64,000 nt of DNA from Jeotgalicoccus saudimassiliensis (GCF_000756715.1 NZ_CCSE01000001.1:1054001-1118000); one strand, 5' to 3'. Shown: positions 20,982 through 30,448, counted from the stretch's first letter. Translations and numbers: made by a program. Notes: generated by a model from the sequence alone, not told the origin.

Positions 20982-21557
20982 ATGAAACACATTTATTTAA
21001 CACACGCACTCAGCATGAAACCGGAAGCCGTTTTATTTTCCTATCCGGACTTCAACACACCAAACTTAACACTGCCGGCAATGCAGCGCGCACTGACACC
21101 GGACAATGAAATATATATAACAGTCAATAATTTTTTTGAGTCAAACGACTTTATGATCGAAAACACACTTATTGAAACGATACGCCGTGAAGAAACAGCC
21201 GACGGCTTTATTATCGACCAGATATTTACGCGCGACTTTCACGACGTCGATACCGTGCTACTTGAAACGCTGTCGAATGAAATACGCAACCGCCATTTTA
21301 TCGTCGGGCCCTCATTTACGAAAGTCCCGTATTTTCTGCACAGCAGACTTGCCGAGTTATTTATCGACCATGACGTCTCCGGCGTAATGTACGACCTGCG
21401 AGACATCGATATCCGAAACTTTAAAGAACTGCAGCCGCTCGCGAAACTGAAAATGCACGTTAAAAAGCGCCTGCAGATTATCCCGCTGGTACGTCCGGAA
21501 CAGCTCGGAGACTTAAAGAAAAGCATCCCGCTTGATGTTGCAGTGATCGACGGGTAG
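20982..21557 (+). CDS. Protein of unknown function, 191 residues
   Basis: I do not recognise this protein. It has a good ribosome site (AAGGAGATAAACCG before ATG), even codon use and a mixed alpha/beta pattern. There is no signal peptide, no membrane span and no cysteine. Hydrophobic beta-like segments (EAVLFSYP, EIYITVNNF, DGFIIDQIF, RHFIVGPSF, VSGVMYDLRD, LQIIPLVRP, LDVAVIDG) alternate with charged helices, as in an open-sheet or barrel fold. It stands alone as a transcript between ytkL and repeat array C, with no terminator seen before the array. Confidence 0.75.
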   Translation: MKHIYLTHALSMKPEAVLFSYPDFNTPNLTLPAMQRALTPDNEIYITVNNFFESNDFMIENTLIETIRREETADGFIIDQIFTRDFHDVDTVLLETLSNEIRNRHFIVGPSFTKVPYFLHSRLAELFIDHDVSGVMYDLRDIDIRNFKELQPLAKLKMHVKKRLQIIPLVRPEQLGDLKKSIPLDVAVIDG

Positions 21558-21586
21558 ATTTTGTGAGGGTTTTGGGACGGGGGACG

Positions 21587-21708
21587 TCGACATTGTCAGT
21601 CAACTCAGTTTGAGTGACTATGTAGAAACGACACTGTCAGTCAACTCAGTTTGAATGACTATGTAGAAACGACACTGTCAGTCAACTCAGTTTGAATGAC
21701 AGTGTCGA
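21587..21708. repeat. Array C: 3 tandem 41-bp units
   Basis: GTCAGTCAACTCAGTTTGA recurs at 21595, 21636 and 21677, a 41-bp period. The family is unlike the others. Inside each unit AGTCA and TGACT face each other. The last unit closes a longer dyad, GACACTGTCA...TGACAGTGTC (10 of 10). The array ends form an inverted pair, TCGACATTGTCA (21587-21598) and the reverse complement of 21697-21708 (11 of 12). It fills the convergent gap between the unknown gene and ald. Confidence 0.92.
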
Positions 21709-21760
21709 AGTGAGCTCGTGATCCAAACACACAGCACCTCAAAAACTTTTATTTAATGCA

Positions 21761-21789
21761 AAAGAGCAGCCGGCTCCGGCTGCTCTTTT
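21761..21789. terminator. Terminator after ald (possibly bidirectional)
   Basis: The strong stem AAAGAGCAGCCGG/CCGGCTGCTCTTT has T or A runs on both sides. It serves ald on the minus strand and could stop plus-strand transcripts leaving array C. Confidence 0.9.
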
Positions 21790-21797
21790 TCTATCAT

Positions 21798-22913
21798 TTA
21801 TCCTAATAAATCGTGGATGTCTGTGTACTTTCTGTTTTGAGCTTCTGCAACTGCTTTGTAAGTTACGTGGCCCTGGAATGTGTTAAATCCGCCTGCGATG
21901 ACAGGATTTTTAACAACTGCTTCCTTGTAGCCGTTGTTTGCAATTAATAAACCGTATTGAAGCGTTGCGTTAGTCAGTGCGTTTGTTGATGTGCGCGGTA
22001 CAGCTCCCGGCATGTTTGCTACTGCGTAGTGAATGACGCCGTGTTTCTCATATGTCGGGTCGTCGTGTGTTGTTATCTTGTCAGTCGTTTCGAAAATACC
22101 GCCCTGGTCGATTGCAATGTCAACGATAACTGATCCCGGTGCCATGTTTTTAATCATTTCTTCAGATACTAATTTCGGTGCTTTCGCTCCCGGTATTAAT
22201 ACTGCGCCGATAACCAGATCACTTGCTTCAACAGCCATTTTAATGTTTAACGGTGTGGACATTAACGTCTGCACGCGTGCGCCGAATAAATCATCCAGCT
22301 CTCTTAAACGTTTAGGGTTTAAGTCTAAGATTGTTACGTCTGCGCCGAGGCCGATTGCCATTTTTGCAGCGTTCGTACCTGCAGCTCCCCCACCGACGAT
22401 AGTTACTTTAGCTTTTTCTACCCCAGGCACACCGCTGAGGAGAATTCCTTTACCGCCGTTGATGCTCATCAAATGCTGAGCGCCGACCTGTACCGACATG
22501 CGTCCCGCAACTTCACTCATCGGTGCAAGAAGCGGCAGTGAGCCGTCCGGCAGCTGAATTGTTTCATATGCGATTGCCGTTACTTTTTTATCGATTAAGA
22601 CTTGAGTTAATGCTTCTTCAGGAGCAAGGTGCAGATATGTAAATAGAATTGAATCTTCCTTAATAAGATCAAATTCCTGCGCTAACGGTTCTTTTACCTT
22701 AACCACCATTTCAGCATCCCAGGCTTGTGCTGCCGTATCGACTATTTCCGCACCCATTTCAATGTACGCTGAATCTTCAAAATACGATTTGCTGCCTGCA
22801 TTTTTTTCTACGAGCACAGTATGGCCTGCCTGCACAAATGCGTAAACGCCGCCCGGTGTCAGGCCTACTCTGTTTTCGTTATTTTTTACTTCTTTCGGTA
22901 TACCAATAATCAT
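21798..22913 (-). CDS. ald: Alanine dehydrogenase
   Basis: A 371-residue NAD-dependent enzyme interconverting alanine and pyruvate plus ammonia. Motifs: [20 protein letters not shown] at the N-terminus, catalytic region YLHLAPEE, the nucleotide fold [28 protein letters not shown], and [17 protein letters not shown]. The ATG at 22913 is 7 nt after GGGGGA and gives the usual 371 residues; a TTG two codons upstream is less likely. Single gene, divergent from usp. Confidence 0.97.
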   Translation of the reverse strand: MIIGIPKEVKNNENRVGLTPGGVYAFVQAGHTVLVEKNAGSKSYFEDSAYIEMGAEIVDTAAQAWDAEMVVKVKEPLAQEFDLIKEDSILFTYLHLAPEEALTQVLIDKKVTAIAYETIQLPDGSLPLLAPMSEVAGRMSVQVGAQHLMSINGGKGILLSGVPGVEKAKVTIVGGGAAGTNAAKMAIGLGADVTILDLNPKRLRELDDLFGARVQTLMSTPLNIKMAVEASDLVIGAVLIPGAKAPKLVSEEMIKNMAPGSVIVDIAIDQGGIFETTDKITTHDDPTYEKHGVIHYAVANMPGAVPRTSTNALTNATLQYGLLIANNGYKEAVVKNPVIAGGFNTFQGHVTYKAVAEAQNRKYTDIHDLLG

Positions 22914-23014
22914 TTCCAAATCCCCCTTTATTCAAACAAATATATTGTATCACAATAAGTCATAATTTTGTCTATAATTATCTCAATATTAAAAGTTTTG
23001 GAAGCGCACACATG

Positions 23015-23023
23015 TGGTATAAT
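23015..23023 (+). promoter_or_regulatory. Extended -10 promoter for usp
   Basis: TGGTATAAT is a full extended -10 box 34 nt upstream of the usp ATG. The -35 region (GTTTTG at 22995-23000, 17-bp spacing) is weak, as is common with extended -10 promoters. Confidence 0.65.
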
Positions 23024-23056
23024 ATAACTAAGAAGAGGAAATGGAGTTGATTCTTA

Positions 23057-23554
23057 ATGTTACAATATCAAAACATCTTAGTTGCAGTAGACGGATCACA
23101 CGAAGCGGAGTGGGCATTCCAGAAAGCAGTTGAAGCTGCGAAACGTAACAACGCGAAACTTTCGATTATTAACGTTATTGACACTCGCTCTTTCGCGTCT
23201 GTTGAAGCGTACGACCGTTCAATTTCAGCACGTGCAAATGAATTTGCTCAGAAGCTCCTTGACGGATATGAGAAAGTCGCATTAGACAAAGGTGTTGAAC
23301 ATGTAGAGAAAATCATCGACTATGGTTCACCGAAATCAATTATTCCTAAAAAAGCTGTGGAAAAAATTGGCGCGGACGTAATCGTCTGTGGTTCTACCGG
23401 TCTGAATGCTGTTGAACGCTTCATCATCGGATCGGTTTCAGAAGCGATTGTCAGAAACGCAAAATGTGACGTATTAGTCGTCCGCACTGAAACATTACCT
23501 TCGGACTTTGAACCGCTAGTAGCGACTGAAGACTTTATGGAACAAAACCGCTAA
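23057..23554 (+). CDS. Universal stress protein, UspA family
   Basis: A 165-residue cytosolic protein with the UspA fold. It opens with YQNILVAVDGSHEAEWAF and ends in the ATP-binding pattern GSTGLNAVERFIIGSVSEAI followed by CDVLVVR. The G-2X-G-9X-G-S spacing indicates the nucleotide-binding subclass. Its gene lies beside ald, as in staphylococci, and has its own promoter and terminator. Confidence 0.93.
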   Translation: MLQYQNILVAVDGSHEAEWAFQKAVEAAKRNNAKLSIINVIDTRSFASVEAYDRSISARANEFAQKLLDGYEKVALDKGVEHVEKIIDYGSPKSIIPKKAVEKIGADVIVCGSTGLNAVERFIIGSVSEAIVRNAKCDVLVVRTETLPSDFEPLVATEDFMEQNR

Positions 23555-23578
23555 TGGTTAAAAGAATGTTTTAATTTT

Positions 23579-23613
23579 AAAAGTAATGGGCTCTTCGGGC
23601 TCATTACTTTTTT
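23579..23613 (+). terminator. Terminator after usp
   Basis: The stem AAGTAATG-GGC/GCT-CATTACTT (loop around TCTTCG) is followed by TTTTTT. Confidence 0.85.
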
Positions 23614-23666
23614 ATTTACAGCCCGCCCCGGCTGTGCTGAAATGAATTCATTTACGGAGGTTACTT

Positions 23667-24722
23667 ATGGAACTTGGTATTAATACTTTTGGAGATACGG
23701 TTTTAAACCCTCAGACAGGTAAGACAATTACTCACGCAGAACGCCTGCAGGAACTCGTTCGCGAAATCGAAACTGCTGATCGTGCCGGCCTCGATATTTT
23801 TTCAGTCGGGGAACATCACCGCGACGACTATGCAGTCAGTGCACCGGATGTTGTGCTGGCAGCAGGTGCTGCGGTCACTAAAAATATCCGCCTGACGAGC
23901 GGTGTCACAGTATTATCTTCTGATGACCCGGTACGTGTTTACGAGCGCTTTTCTACTCTGGACGGCATTTCAAACGGCCGTGCTGAAATTATGGCCGGCC
24001 GCGGGTCGTTTATCGAATCGTTTCCGCTGTTCGGTTACGACTTAAATGATTACGACACACTTTTTAACGAGAAGCTCGACTTGCTGCTCGCGCTGCAAAA
24101 AGGCGGGAAAATTAACTGGTCGGGTACCCACCGCCCGGCGCTGGAAAACGCAGAAATATTCCCGAAACCTGTGCAGGATGAAATCCCGATCTGGATTGCG
24201 AGCGGCGGTACACCCCAGTCGGCAAAACGCGCAGCGGAACTCGGCATGCCGCTGGTACTCGCAATTATAGGCGGAAGCCCGTTCCAGTTTGCACGAATTG
24301 CAGACTTTTACCGGCAGATTGGGCGCGCTGCGGGACACGATGAATCGAAGCTGAAAGTTGCAACGAACTCGCACGGTTTTATATGGGACACAGACAGCGA
24401 AGCACGGGATCTGTTCTTCCCATCAATCTCGGCGTCGATGACGAAACTTGGACGTGAACGCGGCTGGGGACAATATTCGAGAGAAGCATTCGATAACATG
24501 TGCGATCCGGACGGCGCACTTTACGTCGGCAGCCCGGAAACAGTCGCACGGAAAATTATCTCACTGTACGAACACATGGGAATAGAACGCTTTACGCTCC
24601 AGACACCCGTCGGCACAATGCCCCACAACCAGGTCATCCGGACAATCGAACTGTTCGGCGGAAAAGTTGCCCCGCTGGTCCGTGACGGCGTTGCAAAAAT
24701 TAAAGCAGAGAGAAATAAATAG
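23667..24722 (+). CDS. LLM-class flavin-dependent oxidoreductase
   Basis: A 351-residue luciferase-like monooxygenase, a TIM-barrel enzyme expected to use reduced FMN. Family features: GLDIFSVGEHHRDDY (residues ~40-54), SGVTVLSSDDPVRVYERFSTLDGISNGRAE (~86-115), IWIASGGTPQSA and the C-terminal GSPETVARKI. Many related proteins act on unknown small molecules and the substrate cannot be read from sequence. ATG at 23667 with GGAGG upstream. It is followed by its own terminator and repeat array D. Confidence 0.92.
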   Translation: MELGINTFGDTVLNPQTGKTITHAERLQELVREIETADRAGLDIFSVGEHHRDDYAVSAPDVVLAAGAAVTKNIRLTSGVTVLSSDDPVRVYERFSTLDGISNGRAEIMAGRGSFIESFPLFGYDLNDYDTLFNEKLDLLLALQKGGKINWSGTHRPALENAEIFPKPVQDEIPIWIASGGTPQSAKRAAELGMPLVLAIIGGSPFQFARIADFYRQIGRAAGHDESKLKVATNSHGFIWDTDSEARDLFFPSISASMTKLGRERGWGQYSREAFDNMCDPDGALYVGSPETVARKIISLYEHMGIERFTLQTPVGTMPHNQVIRTIELFGGKVAPLVRDGVAKIKAERNK

Positions 24723-24732
24723 AATTTCACCT

Positions 24733-24763
24733 GAAGAGGGTGTCTGTGGACGTCCTCTTTTTT
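24733..24763 (+). terminator. Terminator after flavin monooxygenase gene
   Basis: AGAGG and CCTCT arms around an inner TGTC/GAC fold are followed by TTTTTTT. The array begins 26 nt later. Confidence 0.7.
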
Positions 24764-24789
24764 GTGAGCTGGGTGCCGAAAACTCAGCC

Positions 24790-25107
24790 GGTGCACCTCG
24801 TCAACTCCACGAAGTACACCAAACCCAGCCGGTGCACCTCGTCAGTTCCGCGAAGTACACCAAACTCAGCCGGTGCACCTCGTCAGTTCCGCGAAGTACA
24901 CCAAAACGCACCGGTGCACCTCGTCAATTTCGCGAAGTACACCAAACTCAGCCGGTGCACCTCGTCAACTTCGCGAAGTACACCAAACCCAGCCGGTGCA
25001 CCTCGTCAGTTCCGCGAAGTACACCAAACTCAGCCGGTGCACCTCGTCAACTTCGCGAAGTACACCAAACCCAGCCGGTGCACCTCGTCAACTTCGCGAA
25101 GTACACC
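24790..25107. repeat. Array D: 8 tandem 41-bp units
   Basis: GGTGCACCTCG recurs at 24790, 24831, 24872, 24913, 24954, 24995, 25036 and 25077, a strict 41-bp period. Each unit holds a 31-bp imperfect dyad with 11-nt arms, GGTGCACCTCG and CGAAGTACACC (9 of 11 pair as inverted repeat). Linkers read AAACTCAGCC or AAACCCAGCC. It lies in a convergent gap with a terminator on each side, so it is probably hardly transcribed. Long open frames through it are artefacts of the stop-free unit. Confidence 0.94.
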
Positions 25108-25184
25108 AACCCCCGACAACCCCCAACAACCCCACACAAAACCCACCAACTCCGACAAACCACACCCGGGCTCTCCCGCCAAAT

Positions 25185-25215
25185 CAAAAACCCGCAGCAT
25201 TTTCATGCCACGGGT
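25185..25215 (-). terminator. Terminator after cysteine hydrolase gene
   Basis: The stem ACCCGTGGCAT/ATGCTGCGGGT (loop GAAA, on the minus strand) is followed by TTTTTG. Confidence 0.8.
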
Positions 25216-25217
25216 CC

Positions 25218-25736
25218 TTATTCTGATATAAATACGTTCATGTTCGCCAGTATTTCGAGTGTTTTATCGTGCAGGTCGTCGCTCGATGCTGCAACGAGAT
25301 TTTTGTTCACCGTAATCATCGCTTCCGGGAATATATTCTGGATGACCATAATATTTGCGAGCACACAGATGTTGGTTTCCACGCCGACAAATTCAATCAT
25401 CTGATTGGTCTTCACTTTATCTTTATAGTTTTCATAAATTTTACGGGCTTCTTCCGGCGGAATGCCGTAAAAGTTTTTCGTGTATTCGTCACCGTATTTT
25501 TCAAGCCGGTCGTAAAATACCGGATATACCGCTTCGTCAAATCTGATCGACTCCGCTGAACGTTCACCGTGTTCAAAATCAGGGTATAAGTTTTTCGTAT
25601 AAATAATGGGTTCATCATTGTCGATCGCCTGATCGATTCGTCTCGAAATCCCCTCTTCAATCACTTCGGACCACTCCGCATAGTTCGTGCCTCTTTTATC
25701 GAAAGTGTCGTTCTGGGCATCTATTACAACAAGCAT
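25218..25736 (-). CDS. Isochorismatase-fold cysteine hydrolase
   Basis: A 172-residue enzyme of the isochorismatase/nicotinamidase family. The catalytic triad can be recognised as the Asp of VVIDAQNDTF near the N-terminus, a Lys in the IIYTKN segment, and the Cys of FVGVETNICVLAN (residues ~118-130). Members hydrolyse amides such as nicotinamide or related C-N bonds; the substrate is not determined. An ATG at 25736 is preferred over the in-frame GTG at 25754; the ribosome site is weak. Single gene with its own terminator, converging on array D. Confidence 0.85.
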   Translation of the reverse strand: MLVVIDAQNDTFDKRGTNYAEWSEVIEEGISRRIDQAIDNDEPIIYTKNLYPDFEHGERSAESIRFDEAVYPVFYDRLEKYGDEYTKNFYGIPPEEARKIYENYKDKVKTNQMIEFVGVETNICVLANIMVIQNIFPEAMITVNKNLVAASSDDLHDKTLEILANMNVFISE

Positions 25737-25795
25737 TTCAACACATCCCGTCACATATATTTCATTTACATATTGTCTATACCCTTTTTTCCAAA

Positions 25796-25822
25796 TTAAA
25801 AAGCAGCCCTAATGAGCTGCTT
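25796..25822 (-). terminator. Terminator after ackA
   Basis: The stem AAGCAGC/GCTGCTT is followed by TTTTTAATTT on the minus strand. Confidence 0.8.
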
Positions 25823-25884
25823 AATGTTGCCGTATCGAATTAAGCTGCAGCTTCAAAGCCGCTTCTTTCATAATAAACTGCGAC

Positions 25885-27090
25885 TTAAAGAGAGCTTTTC
25901 TCTTCCGCCAGCCGCATGACTTCTCTCGCGATCATCACTTCTTCGTCCGTCGGAATCACAAGCACTTTAACCGGCGAATACGAGTGGCTGATCGTCGCTT
26001 CGGTGCCGATTGTTTCGTTGTTTGTTTTCTCATCCAGATAAACACCCATAAATTCCAGGCTGTCCAATACCTTTTCACGGATCAGTGCAGAGTTCTCCCC
26101 GACGCCCGCCGTAAAGATAATTGCATCGACGCCGCCCATTCTTGCAGCGTATGAGCCCATGTATTTGTGAATGCTCGAGCTGAACACTTCGAGTGCGAGT
26201 TCTGCGCGCTTATTGCCTTTACGCGCCTCGTCGGTAATGTCTCTTAAGTCGCTTGAAAATCCGCTGACACCGAGGAGTCCGGATTCTTTATTCAGGACGT
26301 TCAGTACTTCAACAGCACTCTTATCCGTTTTTTCCATGATGTACGGAATAAGCGACGGGTCAATGTTCCCGGAACGTGTTCCCATCGTTACACCAGCAAG
26401 CGGTGTGAAGCCCATCGATGTATCGAGTGACTCGCCTGCTTTAACCGCAGCGATACTCGCACCGTTGCCTAAATGGCAGCTGATGAGTCTCAGCTCTTCG
26501 ATCGGCCGCTTTAACAGTTCCGCCGCGCGTCCCGTCACGTATTTATGGCTCGTTCCGTGGAAGCCGAATTTACGGATGCGGTAGTCTTTATAATACTTGT
26601 AAGGCAGACTGTACAGGTACGAGCTTTCCGGCATCGTCTGGTGGAACGACGTATCGAACACCGCAACGTGCGTGACGTCCGGAAGCAGTTCCATCATCGC
26701 CTGTATTCCCATCAAGTTTGCCGGGTTATGAAGCGGTGCAAATTCTGCCAGTTCGGCGATTTCCCTGACGACCGTTTCATCGATCACCGCTGCCTCACTG
26801 AACGTTTCACCACCGTGTACGACACGGTGTCCCGTGCCTTCGATTTCATTAATCGACTGAATAATATTTTTCTCAACCAGTGCTTCAAGCATGACGTTAA
26901 CCGCATCTGTATGCGTCTTAAAATTCTGTTCAATCGTCTCGCGTCCGCCTTTATGACTGAGCGTAAACTTACCTTTGCCGAGACCGATTCTTTCGATCAG
27001 CCCACGTGCAATTTCCGTTTCTTCCGGCATCTTAAACAATTCAAATTTAAACGACGAGCTTCCGGCGTTTATCGCAATAATTTTTGTCAT
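25885..27090 (-). CDS. ackA: Acetate kinase
   Basis: A 401-residue enzyme making acetate and ATP from acetyl phosphate in overflow metabolism. Family blocks: [16 protein letters not shown] at the start, [44 protein letters not shown] and [10 protein letters not shown]. The ATG at 27090 was chosen because it gives [12 protein letters not shown]; the upstream frame to 27132 lies inside the preceding methyltransferase. It starts 7 nt after that stop codon, so ytxK-ackA are coupled as in Bacillus and Staphylococcus. Confidence 0.97.
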   Translation of the reverse strand: MTKIIAINAGSSSFKFELFKMPEETEIARGLIERIGLGKGKFTLSHKGGRETIEQNFKTHTDAVNVMLEALVEKNIIQSINEIEGTGHRVVHGGETFSEAAVIDETVVREIAELAEFAPLHNPANLMGIQAMMELLPDVTHVAVFDTSFHQTMPESSYLYSLPYKYYKDYRIRKFGFHGTSHKYVTGRAAELLKRPIEELRLISCHLGNGASIAAVKAGESLDTSMGFTPLAGVTMGTRSGNIDPSLIPYIMEKTDKSAVEVLNVLNKESGLLGVSGFSSDLRDITDEARKGNKRAELALEVFSSSIHKYMGSYAARMGGVDAIIFTAGVGENSALIREKVLDSLEFMGVYLDEKTNNETIGTEATISHSYSPVKVLVIPTDEEVMIAREVMRLAEEKSSL

Positions 27091-27097
27091 GTTGTAA

Positions 27098-27997
27098 TCA
27101 CTGCTTTCTGCTGTATTGTTCATACCAATCATTCAGCTGACGTAAAAACTCCTGCATTTTCTGTGCATTTTTAAAGTCAGGCACGTCACCGATTAACACT
27201 TCGTTGTTCACGATCGGCGAGAAGCCCTTCTTCAGAACGATAATCGATTTACGCTGTTTTTCAGTTTTGAAGATTGTCGCCGGCAGGTTCATGAACATCA
27301 GCAGCGTCGCATCTTCTGAAATATACTTTTTAATCGTCTCATTATTCTCTTCAAGCATATTAGACGGTACGATAAACACCCCGATACCGTCATCTTTAAT
27401 CAGGTTCATTCCCGCTTCAAGCATAAGGAGGTGCGCGTAGCTCTGCCCTTCTTCAAATGCTGTTTTGTAGTTCTGTGCAGGGAGCGGATAATAGCCGACA
27501 GGCAGATCACCGACAGCAACGTCCGCCGTTGGAATTCTGCTCGGTTCAATGACGTTTTGCGGATGAATGTACATCGGCACTTTCAGGAACTCACACAGGT
27601 TTGCGTTGATTTCAGCAAGCGCCGGGTCCACTTCAACACCCGACAGATTCACGTTGTCCACCATTTCCTTTACCGTCATCGCAAGGTGCCCGGTACCGCT
27701 GCCGATATCAAGCAGTTCTTTTTCCTTACCCTCGGTAAACAGATCGACGATGTGCGCAACCAGATAACCGATCGCATCCGGTGTCAGCTGGTGGTTACTC
27801 TGTACAGGCTCTTCTTTTACCTGATAAAGATATGCAAACTGGAACGCTTTACGCAGCTCGCTTACTGAACCTTCGGCATTGACCTGCAGAAGACTTTCCG
27901 CCAAAGCTTCCAGTCTCGGTTTTTCATCGTTCTTAACAATCTCATCTATTCTTTTGATCAGTTCTTCATATACTTGTTCCATCGTAGTTTTCGCCAT
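27098..27997 (-). CDS. Class I SAM-dependent methyltransferase, YtxK-like
   Basis: A 299-residue protein with a helical N-terminus (~1-95) and a Rossmann methyltransferase domain. Motif I is [10 protein letters not shown], motif II GVEVDP, and motif IV is [10 protein letters not shown], a change from the NPPY/DPPY of N6-adenine DNA methylases to which YtxK proteins are related. The substrate is unknown. The start is the ATG at 27997 behind GAGGG; a TTG seven codons upstream overlaps that site. Upstream of ackA, as in relatives. Confidence 0.87.
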   Translation of the reverse strand: MAKTTMEQVYEELIKRIDEIVKNDEKPRLEALAESLLQVNAEGSVSELRKAFQFAYLYQVKEEPVQSNHQLTPDAIGYLVAHIVDLFTEGKEKELLDIGSGTGHLAMTVKEMVDNVNLSGVEVDPALAEINANLCEFLKVPMYIHPQNVIEPSRIPTADVAVGDLPVGYYPLPAQNYKTAFEEGQSYAHLLMLEAGMNLIKDDGIGVFIVPSNMLEENNETIKKYISEDATLLMFMNLPATIFKTEKQRKSIIVLKKGFSPIVNNEVLIGDVPDFKNAQKMQEFLRQLNDWYEQYSRKQ

Positions 27998-28022
27998 TAA
28001 ATATCCCTCTTTAAACAAAATA

Positions 28023-28048
28023 TGGACTATCCGTATAGGATAGTCCTA
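28023..28048 (-). terminator. Hairpin between RDD gene and ytxK-like gene
   Basis: A perfect stem GGACTATCC/GGATAGTCC (loop 5 nt) is followed by ATATTTTG on the minus strand. The short T-run makes it a possible terminator or attenuator only. Confidence 0.45.
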
Positions 28049-28103
28049 GTTAACATGATTATATTATATCACTGCCGCCGCTTCAAACACTTAACATCAG
28101 CTC

Positions 28104-28691
28104 TTACTGGAAAGTACGGTCCGATGTCTGTCTGAAGTTTTCTTTTTCTCTCAGTTTCCGTTCAGTGTGCGGATGCAGTTCGTGTTTAATAACATCTCCG
28201 TATGCTCTGTACTTGTTATTCACCGCATACGTATCACCGATATAGTCATGCAGTCCAATTTTTGAATCGGTGAATAATACTGCAAGATACGGTAAATAGA
28301 GCAGCGCATTTGAAATCACTCTGCCGACTGTTTCCCTGAAGAACACCTGACCGAACGTCAGCTTCATGCCTTCTTTTGAAGAGACGACGCTGATGCCTAA
28401 AATCATTTTGCCGAGCGTCTGTTTAAAGAAGAAGGTCATCAGAGTGAAATAGATAAAGTACAGCAGTGTTACTGCGATGTTTTCAAGTGACAATGCTTCT
28501 ATGCCGAAATAGACATCCCTGACTTCAAGCACCGTTAAGACCGGTATAATAGTCAGCTGTGCAACAGCCCACAGCACGACGATATCTATAATGTAGCTGA
28601 TAAATCTCGGGAAAAAGGAAGCATGTGTCATGTAATCCAGCTGCTGGATATAATCGGTATCTGTTCTTACAATTTCATTGTTCTCTTCCAT
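28104..28691 (-). CDS. RDD-family membrane protein
   Basis: A 195-residue protein with an RDD domain: FFPRFISYIIDIVVLWAV (Arg and Asp of the name) near residues 26-43, a second span around 70-90 and a third near 130-142, then FTDSKIGLHDYIGDT with the conserved final Asp. The soluble tail is charged. Some RDD proteins act as cation antiporters but most are uncharacterised. It begins 12 nt after sppA, so the two are probably one transcript, as in S. aureus. Confidence 0.88.
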   Translation of the reverse strand: MEENNEIVRTDTDYIQQLDYMTHASFFPRFISYIIDIVVLWAVAQLTIIPVLTVLEVRDVYFGIEALSLENIAVTLLYFIYFTLMTFFFKQTLGKMILGISVVSSKEGMKLTFGQVFFRETVGRVISNALLYLPYLAVLFTDSKIGLHDYIGDTYAVNNKYRAYGDVIKHELHPHTERKLREKENFRQTSDRTFQ

Positions 28692-28703
28692 CGATACCCC
28701 TCC

Positions 28704-29705
28704 TTATTCATATAGATACATCGGCTCTGCGCCCTGACGGTTGTTAATCAGTTCCTGAACCATCTTCACTTCGCCGCCGCCTGTAATGCTCTCAAGTGCA
28801 TTTTGGATTTTAACACCGAACGGGAATGCTGCAGTTGGTACACCGCCGAATTCAACGACCTGCGGAGAACCGCCGATTTCTTCTTTCAATGCAGCCAGTG
28901 CATCGTCAAAGTAACCTTCCTGGTCCACCAGACCGTTCTCGATTGCCTCACCGCCGAGATAAATTCTGCCGTCTGCAAGTTTTCTCACTTCTTTTTCACT
29001 CATGCCTCGTCCGTCTGCAACGACATCAACGAAGTCCTGGAACATCGTATCGACGATTTCCTGCAGATATTCCTGTTCTTCATCGGTTGCTTCGCGTGAA
29101 GCGGACATCATATCTTTCATTTTTCCGCTCTTGTACACATCAAAAGAAATGCCGACGTTTTCAGCAAGCTCAGTGTAGTTCATGCTCTGCATAATTACAC
29201 CGATTGAACCTGTAATGGTTTCCGACGTCGCAAAAATCTGATCAGCCGGTGCCGACACGTAATAGCCGCCTGACGCTGCCATGTTGCCCATTGAACTGTA
29301 AATTGTCTTGCCGCTTTCCTTAACAGCCATCAGATGTTTATGTATCTCCGCACTTTCAAAGACACCGCCGCCCGGCGAGTTCACATTAAGCAGTACCGCG
29401 CTGTATGTATCATCCGCTGCGATATCTTTTAATGCCTGAATCGTCATCTGGTGGTCATAGCCCTCTGCTCCGAACATGCCGCTGCCAGTCGTACCCGTAT
29501 CCTGAATAACACCTTCAAAGTTCACGACCGCAATTTTATTGCCGGCATCCCCCTGTTCAAGCACCTGGCTCACCGGTGCGTCCGCACCTGAAAATTCATT
29601 AAACAAATCTTCCCAGTCACTCGCCCACAACGATGTCATAAATGACGCGCCGAGACCAAGGACGACCAGCGCTATTGCTGAAACTAAAGCGATAATTCTT
29701 TTCAT
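28704..29705 (-). CDS. sppA: Signal peptide peptidase SppA
   Basis: A 333-residue membrane-anchored serine protease that digests leftover signal peptides. A single N-terminal span (residues ~4-27) precedes a ClpP-like domain with NSPGGGVFES (109-118). The nucleophile is Ser145 in NMAASGGYYVS and the general base is probably Lys197 in SGKMKDMM; their spacing of 52 equals that between Ser147 and Lys199 in B. subtilis SppA. ATG at 29705 behind AGGAGGG. Confidence 0.95.
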   Translation of the reverse strand: MKRIIALVSAIALVVLGLGASFMTSLWASDWEDLFNEFSGADAPVSQVLEQGDAGNKIAVVNFEGVIQDTGTTGSGMFGAEGYDHQMTIQALKDIAADDTYSAVLLNVNSPGGGVFESAEIHKHLMAVKESGKTIYSSMGNMAASGGYYVSAPADQIFATSETITGSIGVIMQSMNYTELAENVGISFDVYKSGKMKDMMSASREATDEEQEYLQEIVDTMFQDFVDVVADGRGMSEKEVRKLADGRIYLGGEAIENGLVDQEGYFDDALAALKEEIGGSPQVVEFGGVPTAAFPFGVKIQNALESITGGGEVKMVQELINNRQGAEPMYLYE

Positions 29706-29814
29706 GAAATTCCCTCCTGTTTTAAAAGTCCATTTTATGATAACACTTTTCAGAAAGTGTTTCCCCCCGTAACCGTGAATTCACTTCTCAAATTTACGTG
29801 AGGATTTTTATCTT

Positions 29815-29850
29815 GTTAAAAAAAGAAAAAGACATCCGGCGGATGTCTTC
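29815..29850 (-). terminator. Terminator after DUF6241-like gene
   Basis: The stem AAGACATCC/GGATGTCTT is followed by TTTTCTTTTTTT on the minus strand, directly after the stop codon. Confidence 0.85.
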
Positions 29851-29851
29851 A

Positions 29852-30379
29852 CTAATCAAAGTGCTTTGCCCTGTATGCCATTTCTTCGTCTTCTGATAAA
29901 AGGTCCGTTGCGATGCCGATGCTGCCGTCCTGAGATCGCCAGATGACATTATGCACCTGCACAGCGTTCGAAAAATCCCCTTCCTGCCATGCAGTCAGTG
30001 ATTCAATGTAAAAATCCTTGTACTGATAATCTGAATCCTGTGCGGTTTTCAGCATATTATTAATGCGCTCGTCCGTAATTTCCAGACTGCCCCACTTCAC
30101 TTCGGCTTTAACTTTCTGATGTGTCATTTTATGCAGATCATCTGCAAACTTCTGTTCAGACTGCGCCCCGTTTTTGCCAGCTTCATCACTGAATTCGATA
30201 TTTTCATCAGTGTCGAGAAGCCGCTGTATTTCTCCGTCCGGATCAACGGTTGATTCTGCCGGTGTATTATTTTCTGTTTTACCGTAGTCCGTATAAACAA
30301 AATAAAAAATCCCTCCGGCGAGTACAACAGCGAACAGAATCAGGAATACTGTGACAGCGATTTTTATCTCCTTTTTCAA
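29852..30379 (-). CDS. Membrane-anchored protein, DUF6241-like
   Basis: A 175-residue protein with one N-terminal membrane span (residues ~8-30), an acidic linker (~33-75) and an extracellular domain containing HKMTHQKVKAEVKWG and ITDERINNML, which resembles DUF6241 proteins of Bacillales (family by resemblance, function unknown). The start is TTG at 30379, with GGAGGG 5 nt upstream. Single gene between sppA and the NAD kinase, divergent from the latter. Confidence 0.75.
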   Translation of the reverse strand: MKKEIKIAVTVFLILFAVVLAGGIFYFVYTDYGKTENNTPAESTVDPDGEIQRLLDTDENIEFSDEAGKNGAQSEQKFADDLHKMTHQKVKAEVKWGSLEITDERINNMLKTAQDSDYQYKDFYIESLTAWQEGDFSNAVQVHNVIWRSQDGSIGIATDLLSEDEEMAYRAKHFD

Positions 30380-30448
30380 AAGCTCCCTCCTTTTTTGTAT
30401 ATTTTACCCTCTTTCAGCCGCATACATGCAGAAAAACCCTCAGTGGTA

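Noticed and set aside
28023-28048. Riboswitch before the ytxK-like gene
   Set aside because: Only one simple hairpin is present, with no aptamer-like conserved core; listed as a possible terminator.
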